DNA of 64,000 nucleotides from Polynucleobacter meluiroseus. GTDB taxonomy: Bacteria > Pseudomonadota > Gammaproteobacteria > Burkholderiales > Burkholderiaceae. The notes under the pieces are model-generated. The model saw only the letters and a program-made list of their open reading frames with translations, did no database searches and was not told the DNA's origin. Position 1 is the stretch's first letter. Each line of letters opens with the position of its first letter. The DNA lies in assembly GCF_900205755.1 (NCBI RefSeq), contig NZ_OANS01000002.1, positions 248,001 through 312,000 of the forward strand, given 5' to 3'. Both the position numbers and the translations under genes were made by a program. Shown in pieces: positions 1 through 8,223 of this stretch.

Positions 1-303
1 GGAGCGCGCATCCATTGGCTGGAAACCGCTGAAAAGATCCATAAAGCCCGTTATTCTGAGCTCTTGGCTACCATGCAGCGCTGGACTGCAGATTTGCAGA
101 GCGTTGCTCAGCAGGGTGTGACTCGTTACTACCCTAATCGCGCAGAAATGATTCATGGTTTGGCAATACAGGTGCGATTGCCGAAGCTGCTGCGGTTTTG
201 GAAGGCATTATTGCAAGCGCGTCGTCACGAAACCCATCCTTTAGCAAACCGAATTCAGTTAGAAGCATTGCTTTCCCAATATCAGCAAATGTTTGAAGAC
301 TAA
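1..303 (+). CDS. holB: DNA polymerase III delta' subunit, C-terminal part (5' end outside window)
   Basis: The frame is open from base 1 and gives the last 100 residues. Delta' is part of the clamp-loader complex that opens the beta sliding clamp in replication. The visible part is the C-terminal helical collar domain: a helix followed by QRWTADL near residue 25 and RYYPN near residue 43, a pattern I associate with HolB C-termini. It is followed after 11 bases by a TatD-family gene, matching the tmk-holB-ycfH order of E. coli. The N-terminal AAA+ part is missing, so the call rests on this tail and on synteny. Confidence 0.75.
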   Translation, partial: GARIHWLETAEKIHKARYSELLATMQRWTADLQSVAQQGVTRYYPNRAEMIHGLAIQVRLPKLLRFWKALLQARRHETHPLANRIQLEALLSQYQQMFED

Positions 304-314
304 AATACCTTTCT

Positions 315-1103
315 ATGTTCATTGACTCGCACTGCCACCTCGATTTCCCTGAATTTCAAGAGCGCTTACCTGAAGTGCTTGCTAATATGGCCGCATGCAA
401 GGTGAGTCATGCGTTATGTGTTTCAGTAGACATCCCTGATTTTCCGAAGGTGCTGCAACTTGCTCAGGAACATGCCCATCTGTTCGCATCTGTAGGCGTC
501 CATCCGGATTATGAGGACACCCCTGAACCCACATTCGATTTCTTGGTTGAGCAGGCCAAGCATCCCAAAATTATTGCAATTGGTGAAACTGGCTTGGATT
601 ATTACCGCATGGGTGATCGTAGCTACGAATCCATGGAATGGCAAAGAGAGCGCTTTCGGGTACATATCAGAGCGTCTATTGCCTCTAGAAAACCGCTCAT
701 CATTCACACTCGCTCAGCGTCACTTGATACCCTAAAAATCCTGAAGGAGGAGGGCGCTGATCGTATTGGCGGGGTTCTGCACTGTTTTACGGAAAGCACA
801 GAAATGGCCCTTGCGGCAATTGAAATGGGGTTTTTTATCTCCTTTTCTGGAATAGTTACCTTTAAAAGCGCTAAAGAGCTGCAAGATACCTGTAAGCAGG
901 TGCCGCTTGAAAAAATGCTGATAGAGACAGATTCTCCCTATTTAGCGCCTATTCCTTATCGTGGGAAAACCAATGAACCAGCCTGGGTTTCAAAGGTCGG
1001 AGAATTTATTGCCGAACTAAAGGGTGTGCCGCTAAACCAGCTTGCTGAGCAAACTTCCAGCAATTTTTTCCAATGTTTTCAAGTATCTAAAGAATTAATA
1101 TGA
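315..1103 (+). CDS. ycfH: TatD family metal-dependent hydrolase (YcfH-like)
   Basis: A 262-residue TIM-barrel amidohydrolase of the TatD family, which act as metal-dependent 3'-5' exonucleases or deoxyribonucleases. Metal ligands visible are H6 and H8 (DSHCHLD), E91 (GETGLDYY), H131 (IIHTRSA), H156 (LHCF) and D206 (ETDSPYL). The length is normal for the family (about 260). Position directly after holB identifies it as the YcfH-type paralogue rather than TatD itself. Its TGA overlaps the ATG of the next gene (ATGA), so the two are probably translationally coupled. The physiological substrate cannot be read from sequence. Confidence 0.92.
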   Translation: MFIDSHCHLDFPEFQERLPEVLANMAACKVSHALCVSVDIPDFPKVLQLAQEHAHLFASVGVHPDYEDTPEPTFDFLVEQAKHPKIIAIGETGLDYYRMGDRSYESMEWQRERFRVHIRASIASRKPLIIHTRSASLDTLKILKEEGADRIGGVLHCFTESTEMALAAIEMGFFISFSGIVTFKSAKELQDTCKQVPLEKMLIETDSPYLAPIPYRGKTNEPAWVSKVGEFIAELKGVPLNQLAEQTSSNFFQCFQVSKELI

Positions 1104-1795
1104 TTTTTAACTTTAAGTATAAACAACTCCTTTTAAGCACTTTATGGTGTTTTTCAGGTGGTTTATTGGCTCAAACTGCCGATCAAGTTACTGACTTCAC
1201 CAGAGCAGCTAAATTCGATGATGTATCTGAGGTGAAATCCTTGATTTCTCAGGGCGTTAATCCCAATACTAAGGACCCTAAAGGCAATCCGATGTTATTG
1301 ATTGCGGTAAGAGAAAAATCATTTAAAGTCATAGACTTACTGGTAGCCAATCCAGCTACTAACGTCAATTTACCAAATTCTAGCAACGAAACGCCACTCA
1401 TGATGGCCTCAATTGATGGTGATTTGAGCCTTGTAAAGGAGCTTGTAAGTAAAGGTGCCGATATAAATCGACTTGGCTGGACGCCCTTGCAATATGCCAG
1501 CACGACGGGGAGGCTGGAGATTGCTCAGTTTTTAGTCGTTAATGGCGCCAAAGTGAACGCATTAAGTCCAAGCAATACAACGTCTCTCATGATGGCCGCT
1601 CAATCCGGCAATGACCAATTGGTTAAGTATTTATTGGACTCTGGAGCAGATTTGAAGCTTCGCAATACTGCTGGGTTTTCTGCTATTGATGTAGCCGCGT
1701 TATTTGATAAAGAAGGAATTAAGGAGGGCTTAATGTCTAGATGGCAAAAGCTCTTTAAGGAGACTTATCCCGGCGGCCCCTTAAAGAATCCTTGA
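1100..1795 (+). CDS. Exported ankyrin-repeat protein
   Basis: A 231-residue protein with a likely N-terminal signal peptide (positive start, hydrophobic residues 10-22, cleavage near residue 25), so probably periplasmic. The rest is about five ankyrin repeats from residue 30 to 215, each with the TPLMMA or SLMMAA first helix and a GADIN or GAKVN-like hairpin. Ankyrin repeats bind partner proteins and no catalytic domain is present. It overlaps the TatD-type gene by 4 bases. Ankyrin proteins next to holB/tatD recur in Burkholderiales in my recollection, but the partner is unknown. Confidence 0.85.
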   Translation: MIFNFKYKQLLLSTLWCFSGGLLAQTADQVTDFTRAAKFDDVSEVKSLISQGVNPNTKDPKGNPMLLIAVREKSFKVIDLLVANPATNVNLPNSSNETPLMMASIDGDLSLVKELVSKGADINRLGWTPLQYASTTGRLEIAQFLVVNGAKVNALSPSNTTSLMMAAQSGNDQLVKYLLDSGADLKLRNTAGFSAIDVAALFDKEGIKEGLMSRWQKLFKETYPGGPLKNP

Positions 1796-1819
1796 TGATT
1801 GATATATTGCTTTATTGCG

Positions 1820-1825
1820 TATAAT
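1820..1825 (+). promoter_or_regulatory. Candidate -10 box (TATAAT) before the pore-loop protein
   Basis: A perfect TATAAT in the 67-base gap before the channel-like gene. A poor -35 (TTGATA, 15-base spacer) lies upstream. Transcription would begin near 1832, next to the ATG of a nine-codon frame at 1833. Confidence 0.35.
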
Positions 1826-1832
1826 CATTATT

Positions 1833-1862
1833 ATGTCAAAGAAGAAATGGCAAAGCTTTTAA
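1833..1862 (+). CDS. Possible nine-codon leader frame before the channel gene
   Basis: ATG at 1833 opens MSKKKWQSF and the TAA at 1860 is followed immediately by the ATG of the channel-like gene in the same frame. If transcription starts near 1832, as the TATAAT suggests, this frame would be leaderless. It may be chance: no homologue is recognisable and the peptide is too short to judge. Its A-rich purine stretch may simply act as the ribosome-binding region of the next gene. Confidence 0.2.
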   Translation: MSKKKWQSF

Positions 1863-2381
1863 ATGAACTTTAGTCAAATACTAAGCAGCCTACCTTCTTT
1901 TCAGATTCTCTTTGCCGACCTCAATGCAGATTTAGGAAATACGCAAATATGGGGCTTGTTGATATTTACCTGCTGCATGTTAACGCTCCATGGCGTAGCC
2001 GTTCTATCAGTCGCTGGTACATTCCATTGGATTGATGAAAAGATGTTGGTCAGATCGATATTTGGCGCCAACATAGTCTCCTACTTCATTGCCATACTGA
2101 TGATCATCGCCGTCCATTTATTCGAAATCATTGCTTGGGCGTATGCATGCGCCGTAATTCAAGTATTCCCAGAAAATCATGAAACCTTCTACTTTGCAGG
2201 CGAAATGTACACAACAGTAGGATTTGGAAGTTTTAATCTAGACCCGCATTGGCGTATTCTGCCAATCATCATCTCTTTCTCAGGGATTTTTGCTGTTTCC
2301 ATGTCAGGCGCCGCTTTGTACACCATGATGGGTGCGCTGTTAAATCATCCTAATAAATCCAATAAAACAAAAAATAGTTGA
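1863..2381 (+). CDS. Small pore-loop ion channel family protein
   Basis: A 172-residue inner-membrane protein. Hydrophobic segments lie at about residues 28-52, 69-97 and 132-155. Between the last two is a pore helix (about 108-118) ending in TTVGFG at 117-122. That loop resembles the TTVGYGD selectivity filter of two-pore-type K+ channels (Ion_trans_2 fold), with F for Y and S for D after it. It probably conducts cations, potassium by analogy. No cytoplasmic regulatory domain (RCK or cyclic-nucleotide) is present. It stands alone, with the next gene on the other strand. Confidence 0.7.
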   Translation: MNFSQILSSLPSFQILFADLNADLGNTQIWGLLIFTCCMLTLHGVAVLSVAGTFHWIDEKMLVRSIFGANIVSYFIAILMIIAVHLFEIIAWAYACAVIQVFPENHETFYFAGEMYTTVGFGSFNLDPHWRILPIIISFSGIFAVSMSGAALYTMMGALLNHPNKSNKTKNS

Positions 2382-2423
2382 TTTAATTCGGTTTAGAAAT
2401 CTAAATCGAGGCCAGGGTCCTGA

Positions 2424-3425
2424 TTATTGGCTCTTAGCTTGTATCGATGTGTTTGCTGCTTTTTGCTTGAAAACCAGCTCTAAAGTTCGTCCGCTGGTCT
2501 CTTGAGAGCGAATTCTGCCTGGCAACCAATCCAAATCCCTTGAAAGCCAGATATCAACCTGACGCTTGTACGGATCGTTTTCCCGTTGCATTAGAGCGTA
2601 ATGGCGATTGGTAGTAATACCTAAACTGGGAACATCATTTGAAATCACTTCTCCATAACTCTTAAATTGCCACATCTCAAGTGAGTTGTAATCCACAACG
2701 GGTATAGAGCGAATACTCTCTGCCTCATCGATCTTGTCACTACCATTAAGCAATGAGGCCAACTGAAACAATAGACTGAAGCGATCTTGTGTTCCAGGGG
2801 CTATATCGGGAGTAAATTCTGGTTTTTCGGAGAAATACATTTTTCCTCCCCCTGTTTCGTTTCTATCAAAACGAGAATATCGTGGTGGCTTTGTACCGCG
2901 TTGAGTCCAATAAATCGTGGGTGCTATGCCATAGGCATCTACCGTACCCCGGGACTCAAAGACAAAGGGGCCAACAAAGGCGTAGGGAATATTAATATAA
3001 AGCCGATAGGTGTTGCCCTCTACAAACCAATTAAGCTCTCCAGTCTGATAAAGCTGCCCATCCACATAAGCGTCGTAGTACAAAATACTCGATTCCGGAA
3101 GTTTGAAAGCTTGTCCTTCTTGCTTACCCCCACCCTGCTCTGCTTGCTGTAAATCGGATGGCGGGCTGAAGTCAGCAGTATTCGATTTTTGCAAAACTTG
3201 CTTCTTTTTAGAGCTTGCAGCCATTTGAATTTTCTTCGGCGGCTCAACTCGCAACTCGGTTTTGATGATGAGATTATCCGCTATTTTCGGGGGGCTCCCG
3301 AAAGACAAGAACGGAATGCCAAAAAATAAAATCACATGCCCCGTAATAGACACCACTACCGCAAAAAATAAAATCCAAAGTGATTTACTGCGAAAGTATT
3401 TAAACTTCGCTAATGTGGGGCTCAA
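2424..3425 (-). CDS. DUF3108 domain-containing membrane-anchored protein
   Basis: A 333-residue protein with one N-terminal transmembrane segment (about residues 16-38). A polar, lysine- and glutamine-rich linker (about 45-105) follows, then a beta-rich domain matching the DUF3108 family seen in many proteobacteria. The domain should lie in the periplasm. Its role is not established. The start is a TTG at 3425 whose bases overlap the TGA of the upstream esterase gene, so translation is probably coupled. It is the last gene of a minus-strand run that begins with hyi. Confidence 0.75.
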   Translation of the reverse strand: MSPTLAKFKYFRSKSLWILFFAVVVSITGHVILFFGIPFLSFGSPPKIADNLIIKTELRVEPPKKIQMAASSKKKQVLQKSNTADFSPPSDLQQAEQGGGKQEGQAFKLPESSILYYDAYVDGQLYQTGELNWFVEGNTYRLYINIPYAFVGPFVFESRGTVDAYGIAPTIYWTQRGTKPPRYSRFDRNETGGGKMYFSEKPEFTPDIAPGTQDRFSLLFQLASLLNGSDKIDEAESIRSIPVVDYNSLEMWQFKSYGEVISNDVPSLGITTNRHYALMQRENDPYKRQVDIWLSRDLDWLPGRIRSQETSGRTLELVFKQKAANTSIQAKSQ

Positions 3426-4024
3426 GAAATTATTGATGCCTGAATGAACTCAATTACTGCTGGCAGATGATCTGCATAACCAGAGATACCATGATCGCTA
3501 CCTTCCAAAACAAGTTGTTGCGCACTATCGTAAAACTCAGCCATTTCTTTCCAGTCGAGTAATTCATCCCCTTTAGCAGCCATTAAGAAATATCGCGTCG
3601 GATTTGTAATCGCCTCCACCTGAAGCGCCTTTAGTTCATCAACATATTCAGAGCGAAAATCAAGGGGTAGATTGCTGTCATACCAAGTCATGAGCCCCAC
3701 ATGAGGCGCCAATTCTCTAGCAGCCCTTACTGCTGGATTTAAAGCAACGCCCTTGCATTGGTATTTTTCGGTCAAATAATTGGCGTAAAAACCACCTAAG
3801 GAAGATCCCATAATGACTAGGCTCTCAGCATTAGACGCATCAATATAGTTTTCAACCATAGCGATGCTCTCCTTAGGCGAGGCAAGCAACTGAGGGCAAT
3901 ACCATTCATATGCATGGAGATCAGTCAAAAGCGCCTTTATGGCATTTCCTGTCAACACCGCTTTGGTTGAATTGGGTGATGAGCGAAAGCCATGCAGATA
4001 GACCACTAATGTTTTCTTAGTCAT
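3422..4024 (-). CDS. YqiA/YcfP-like alpha/beta hydrolase (esterase)
   Basis: A 200-residue alpha/beta hydrolase of the YqiA family of small esterases. Seen are the oxyanion HG at residues 11-12 (YLHGFRSSP), the nucleophile elbow GSSLGG with S75, and a late GSDHG containing the likely catalytic His. The start is ATG. It lies 12 bases after the reductase gene and overlaps the DUF3108 gene by 4 bases, so it belongs to the hyi-glxR transcription unit. The natural substrate is unknown. Confidence 0.8.
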   Translation of the reverse strand: MTKKTLVVYLHGFRSSPNSTKAVLTGNAIKALLTDLHAYEWYCPQLLASPKESIAMVENYIDASNAESLVIMGSSLGGFYANYLTEKYQCKGVALNPAVRAARELAPHVGLMTWYDSNLPLDFRSEYVDELKALQVEAITNPTRYFLMAAKGDELLDWKEMAEFYDSAQQLVLEGSDHGISGYADHLPAVIEFIQASIIS

Positions 4025-4036
4025 AGAGAATAAAGC

Positions 4037-4936
4037 TTACGATTTTTGGCCAATTTCAAAATTAGCCATTTTTTCAAGAGCCTTAACCATGGCGGAATGA
4101 TCCCACGCTTTTCCGCCAAATGCCGAGCAAGAATTAAATAACTCTTGAGCAGTTGCCGTGTTTGGAAGTGACACCCCTAATGCTCTTGCGCTACTTAAAG
4201 CCAAATTGAGATCTTTCTGATGAAGTTCAATCCGAAATCCTGGATCAAAGGTGCGGTTAATCATGCGCTCGCCATGCACTTCTAAAATCTTAGAGCTGGC
4301 AAATCCGCCCATTAAAGCTTGGCGCACTTTTGCTGGATCAGCACCTGCTTTAGATGCAAATACCAGTGCTTCAGCTACTGCCTCAATGTTCAAGGCGACA
4401 ATAATTTGATTGGCCACCTTAGTAATTTGACCGGCGCCATTAGCTCCAACTAGCGTAATATTTTTTCCCATTAATTCAAATATTGGCTTGATCTTCTCAA
4501 ATACTGACTCATCGCCACCAATCATGATGGTGAGAGTGGCATTTTTAGCACCTAACTGACCACCTGAAACTGGGGCATCTAAGTAGTCGCAACCAAGAGC
4601 ATTAATTTTCTGAGCAATCTCCTTCGTTGCAATCGGAGAAATAGAACTCATGTCTACAACTACTTTACCCTTAGCTAAACCTGATGTAACGCCCTGCTCT
4701 GCAAATAGCACGTTTTCAACATCGGATGTATCTGGCAACATCAAAAAGATGATGTCTGCCTTTTCAGCAACCTCTTTTGGGCTGGCACAAGGAATCGCTT
4801 TTGATTGAGACAACTCATCTGGAATTTTGCTGCGCGTATTAATGTAAACCGTGTGGCCTGCCGCCACTAGGTGGCCCGCCATTGGTGCGCCCATAATACC
4901 CAAGCCAATAAAACCTAGTTTTAGTTGATTACTCAT
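4037..4936 (-). CDS. glxR: 2-hydroxy-3-oxopropionate (tartronate semialdehyde) reductase
   Basis: A 299-residue member of the beta-hydroxyacid dehydrogenase family, converting tartronate semialdehyde to D-glycerate with NAD(P)H. The N-terminal Rossmann motif is GLGIMG at 11-16, the substrate-binding DAPVSGG lies at 120-126, and the catalytic lysine is K173 within GAGQITKVANQ. Length is typical (290-300). Hydroxypyruvate isomerase is immediately upstream, which supports the glyoxylate/glycerate assignment over 3-hydroxyisobutyrate dehydrogenase. The usual partner, glyoxylate carboligase (gcl), is not in the window. Confidence 0.85.
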   Translation of the reverse strand: MSNQLKLGFIGLGIMGAPMAGHLVAAGHTVYINTRSKIPDELSQSKAIPCASPKEVAEKADIIFLMLPDTSDVENVLFAEQGVTSGLAKGKVVVDMSSISPIATKEIAQKINALGCDYLDAPVSGGQLGAKNATLTIMIGGDESVFEKIKPIFELMGKNITLVGANGAGQITKVANQIIVALNIEAVAEALVFASKAGADPAKVRQALMGGFASSKILEVHGERMINRTFDPGFRIELHQKDLNLALSSARALGVSLPNTATAQELFNSCSAFGGKAWDHSAMVKALEKMANFEIGQKS

Positions 4937-5017
4937 TAATAGATACCCTATTTAAAAATGTCAGCAGATCGTAAGAAGATAATTTTAATACTTCGCAATA
5001 AAGCTTACGCAGAACAA

Positions 5018-5794
5018 TTACTGATATTGGGTGAGCCAAGAAAGCCCCTCTTCAGTGTTTGTGAGGGGCTTATATTCGCATCCGATCCAGCCCGTGTACC
5101 CAATGCGGTCCAATAAATTGAATAGGTATTGATAATTAATCTCACCCGTTCCCGGTTCATTCCGGCCGGGATTATCCGCAAGCTGAATGTGCGCAATTCT
5201 AGGTAAGTATTTTTGAATGTTATTAGCCAACTCCCCTTCCATACGTTGGGCGTGGTAAATGTCATATTGCAGATAGACGTTCTCACTCGCCACAGCATCT
5301 AATATCGCGATGCCTTGGGCGGTACTAGAAAGATAGAATCCTGGTATGTCAAATCCATTGATTGGCTCGACCAAAAGTTTTAAGCCGGCCTTTTGTAATT
5401 CAGCTGCAGCGAACTGCAAATTATTAACTAAGGTTGCTTTGATTAACTCTGGCGCAACATTGCTTGGCGTTTTTCCGGCAAGGCAATTTAATTGCTTCAC
5501 ACCCAAAATCCGCGCGTACTGGATTGCCTGAACGACTCCTTGACGAAATTCATCCACTCGATCAGGCAAACAAGCTATCCCCCGCTCCCCTGCTTCCCAA
5601 TTACCAGCGGGAAGATTATGTAAAACCAGTTCTAGGGCATTTTTATCCAATTCAGCCTTGATTTCCTCGGCCTCGTAGGCATAGGGGAAAAGAAACTCTA
5701 CAGCATTGAATCCCGCCTTTTTGGCGAGGGAAAAGCGCTCCATAAATGGCTTTTCAGTAAACAGCATTGTGAGATTGGCTGCAAATTTGGGCAT
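5018..5794 (-). CDS. hyi: Hydroxypyruvate isomerase
   Basis: A 258-residue TIM-barrel protein of the xylose-isomerase-like AP-endonuclease-2 superfamily. It interconverts hydroxypyruvate and tartronate semialdehyde. Acidic metal ligands fit the E in LLVEPINGFD (about residue 143) and the E in GWIGCEYKP (about residue 240). Length equals E. coli Hyi (258). It is the first gene of the minus-strand unit with glxR, 81 bases upstream of it. OtnI-type isomerases are close relatives, so the exact substrate is inferred from the reductase neighbour. Confidence 0.85.
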   Translation of the reverse strand: MPKFAANLTMLFTEKPFMERFSLAKKAGFNAVEFLFPYAYEAEEIKAELDKNALELVLHNLPAGNWEAGERGIACLPDRVDEFRQGVVQAIQYARILGVKQLNCLAGKTPSNVAPELIKATLVNNLQFAAAELQKAGLKLLVEPINGFDIPGFYLSSTAQGIAILDAVASENVYLQYDIYHAQRMEGELANNIQKYLPRIAHIQLADNPGRNEPGTGEINYQYLFNLLDRIGYTGWIGCEYKPLTNTEEGLSWLTQYQ

Positions 5795-5944
5795 TTTGTA
5801 CCTTAATGTGTTGAATTACTTAAAGGATGAATACTATCAAACAAGTGAACGCCTATCTATTAAAGGAATAAGCTGTCCCATGGCATATCCTGCAATAGAA
5901 ATACGCTAATATCAGAACGGTAATCTTCAATAAAAGGAAAAATC

Positions 5945-6544
5945 ATGAAAATTAAATACATTGCCGCCGCGCTGCTTGCAACCAGCACATTTTTAGTTAC
6001 TCATTCTGCATTTTCACAGGCGCCCCAAACTGAAAAACCAGTAGTGGTTGATGCAGCCTTTGCTGAAAATACTTATGAGCTATATGAGGGCAATGTCAGC
6101 AAAATTGATAAAAAGACCCGTACTATTTATTTTAAAAATAAAGAAGGTGTGTCGCAATTTACTGCTGGTCCAGAAATCACCAACTTCAATCAAATTAAAA
6201 AAGGGGATCACCTCAGCGTGACCTACTCGATGTCGGTCGCAATCGAATTGATTAAAACAAAAAGTGATGGCATTCGCAGTAAGGTCGAAACCGAGTCCGC
6301 CAGCATTGCTAAAAAGGGAGAGAAGCCAGCTCAAACAATCTCCAATACAACCACGATCATTGCAGACATAGTGAATGTGGATCAAACCAAAAATCTGGTA
6401 TCAGTCAAGGGGCCAAGTGGGAAAATTACAGTTGTAGCTGTGAAAAATCCTGCGCTAATGACAGACATCAAGGCTGGTGAGCAAGTAAAAGTAGTCTATA
6501 CGGACGCAATGGCTGCTGCAATTACGCCCGCCAAAAAACCCTAA
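5945..6544 (+). CDS. Exported protein with two copies of a beta-rich domain
   Basis: A 199-residue protein with a clear signal peptide (MKIK start, hydrophobic core 6-20, cleavage after AFSQA near 26). Two similar segments follow, residues 49-102 and 139-193. Each reads as V-x-x-I/V-D, a short aromatic/charged strand, an IKKGD or IKAGE turn, then V-x-Y. This indicates an internal duplication. They are joined by a polar linker (103-138). I do not recognise a named family or catalytic residues, and a periplasmic binding or structural role is only a guess. A good ribosome site (aaaagga) precedes the ATG, and a terminator follows. Confidence 0.75.
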   Translation: MKIKYIAAALLATSTFLVTHSAFSQAPQTEKPVVVDAAFAENTYELYEGNVSKIDKKTRTIYFKNKEGVSQFTAGPEITNFNQIKKGDHLSVTYSMSVAIELIKTKSDGIRSKVETESASIAKKGEKPAQTISNTTTIIADIVNVDQTKNLVSVKGPSGKITVVAVKNPALMTDIKAGEQVKVVYTDAMAAAITPAKKP

Positions 6545-6600
6545 TAAATAGACTTTGTATTGATTGCGCTCTATAGATGGCGCAGTCTGTTTATGCATCT

Positions 6601-6644
6601 TCCTCTTGGTTTGTGGCTGAGCACCATTCCAAGAGGATTTTTTT
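6601..6644 (+). terminator. Rho-independent terminator after the duplicated-domain protein
   Basis: Nine-base stem TCCTCTTGG / CCAAGAGGA (6601-6609 with 6629-6637), a 19-base loop, then seven T. It lies 57 bases after the stop codon and should end that monocistronic transcript. Confidence 0.75.
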
Positions 6645-6733
6645 ATATTATTTCATGTGTATTCGTATTGTCACAATCCTAAAACACAATAAAACTTCAG
6701 CTAGAAACGTTTTCTATTGAACTGGAGAATTTT

Positions 6734-7153
6734 ATGATCTATCAAATTATCCCCTTGGAAATGGGCTCATTAGTTGAGCGTCATGTGTTTCAAAAAGACA
6801 ATAAAGAAATTAAGTGTGGAGTTGTTTGGAAGCTTGGCTCCGTAATCACTGCAACTAAGCCTAAGTTTATGAAGAACTATAAACCCGCAGTGGGTATTTG
6901 TTTAAAAGACATCTCGGGAGCCTCTATCAGCACAACCTATGATGGAGAAAAAGTGATCTATTTTTCCGAGACCATTGATGAGGAAGAGCGTAATGAGCTC
7001 TCTGATATTTTTTATGAAACCTCAAGAAAATATTCGGGCTCTTATGGAAACGTCTTTCATGATATGGGCTGGCAAGAGGTTGACGTGGGCGCATTTCTCT
7101 TCGGTGAGCTGGACGTCAGAGAAGTTCAAGCTGAATCTGAATCATATAAATAG
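6734..7153 (+). CDS. Protein of unknown function (139 aa)
   Basis: I do not recognise this protein. It is 139 residues, starts at ATG after a good ribosome site (ctggag), has no signal peptide or transmembrane segment, and should be a soluble cytoplasmic protein with an acidic C-terminal half. It has its own upstream region of 89 bases after the terminator. That region contains ATTGTCA (6667-6673) and AGAAACGTTTTCT, an interrupted palindrome. Its TAG is followed directly by the stop codon of the convergent hydrolase gene, with no terminator between them. Confidence 0.65.
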   Translation: MIYQIIPLEMGSLVERHVFQKDNKEIKCGVVWKLGSVITATKPKFMKNYKPAVGICLKDISGASISTTYDGEKVIYFSETIDEEERNELSDIFYETSRKYSGSYGNVFHDMGWQEVDVGAFLFGELDVREVQAESESYK

Positions 7154-8161
7154 TTAGCTTACGACCGCCATTTGCGATTGAATAAAGTGGCAAGCCTTCA
7201 CATTAAACGGGGCGGGATGTCCCGCTCCCTCAATTTTACAAGTATCCAATGTGGGCAAATAGATTTTTGCTTCGTCTACCCGTTCTTCGGTGCAAATTTC
7301 AGACTGGCTGCCATAGATTAGCCCTACCTTACCCTTGAATCCCTCAAGTGCTTCATGAAAGTTCATGCCCCATATGTCGGCGCGGTACGACAGATCAAAG
7401 TGACCGGGGCGTTGGACATCTGCAATCGCCCTTTCGTCAACGCTTAGTTCCACGGCAACTTGACGGGCCGCCTTAAAACCGATCCCATTTTTCATTGACT
7501 TATATAGTGAATATAAGGATGTCCAATTAACCGTTAATGCAATATCGTTTAATACGATTCCGACGATATTCTTCGGAAAAGTTTTTGTTAAGTACATTGC
7601 TAAAACGCCACCCATACTCGTTCCTAGAACTGTTAATTGCACAGATCGATCTTTTTTGGTCAAGATGGTATTTTTAATCAACCCTTCGATTTCCTGAAGG
7701 TACATTGACATTTTGTACTCACCATATGCGCCAATGTGATCAGACTCCCCTCTTCCCGAGACATCTATGCTGACTACTAAGCATTCAGAAAAATTTAAGA
7801 AGTAGTTGTGAAGCTCTAAAAAAGATGCTTTTGTTTCGAGCAGACCCGGCAAACAAACCAGCACCTTTACGGCATTTGGATTGCCCGATACGGTGTAGGC
7901 CACTTTTCTGGCATGCCCTGCATTGCTTAGCTGAAAAAAGCGGGTCTCGGGCTGAATTGTTATTGGGGCATCTATCGATATTGGATCATCGAGTTGCTGC
8001 AACTCAACCGGGCTGGACGGTAGGATATCTTCCTTCTCTATCGGCCCAGTAGGATCTACCCTCACTTGCTCTATGCTCTCGAAGGAGATGTCATTTCTTG
8101 AGGAGGATTTCGGCGTCGCGGGTCGGATTCCCAATAAGCGCTCTAAAACACTTTTCATCAT
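7154..8161 (-). CDS. Alpha/beta hydrolase, uncharacterised
   Basis: A 335-residue alpha/beta hydrolase. Residues 1-75 are a polar, apparently disordered leader. The fold then starts near residue 80. GRGES lies in the cap-proximal loop, the nucleophile elbow is GTSMGG (about residue 176-181), an acidic residue lies in YGSQSEICTEE, and the catalytic His lies in GAGHPAPF near the C-terminus. I choose the ATG at 8161 over the GTG two codons upstream. A perfect palindrome 62 bases upstream may be an operator. The substrate is unknown, and the long polar N-terminus is unusual for simple esterases. Confidence 0.75.
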   Translation of the reverse strand: MMKSVLERLLGIRPATPKSSSRNDISFESIEQVRVDPTGPIEKEDILPSSPVELQQLDDPISIDAPITIQPETRFFQLSNAGHARKVAYTVSGNPNAVKVLVCLPGLLETKASFLELHNYFLNFSECLVVSIDVSGRGESDHIGAYGEYKMSMYLQEIEGLIKNTILTKKDRSVQLTVLGTSMGGVLAMYLTKTFPKNIVGIVLNDIALTVNWTSLYSLYKSMKNGIGFKAARQVAVELSVDERAIADVQRPGHFDLSYRADIWGMNFHEALEGFKGKVGLIYGSQSEICTEERVDEAKIYLPTLDTCKIEGAGHPAPFNVKACHFIQSQMAVVS

Positions 8162-8223
8162 CAGCACAGCACCTTTAGTCGATCTTACGAAAACTACTTT
8201 CCAAATACTTTAAAGCCTCTTAA

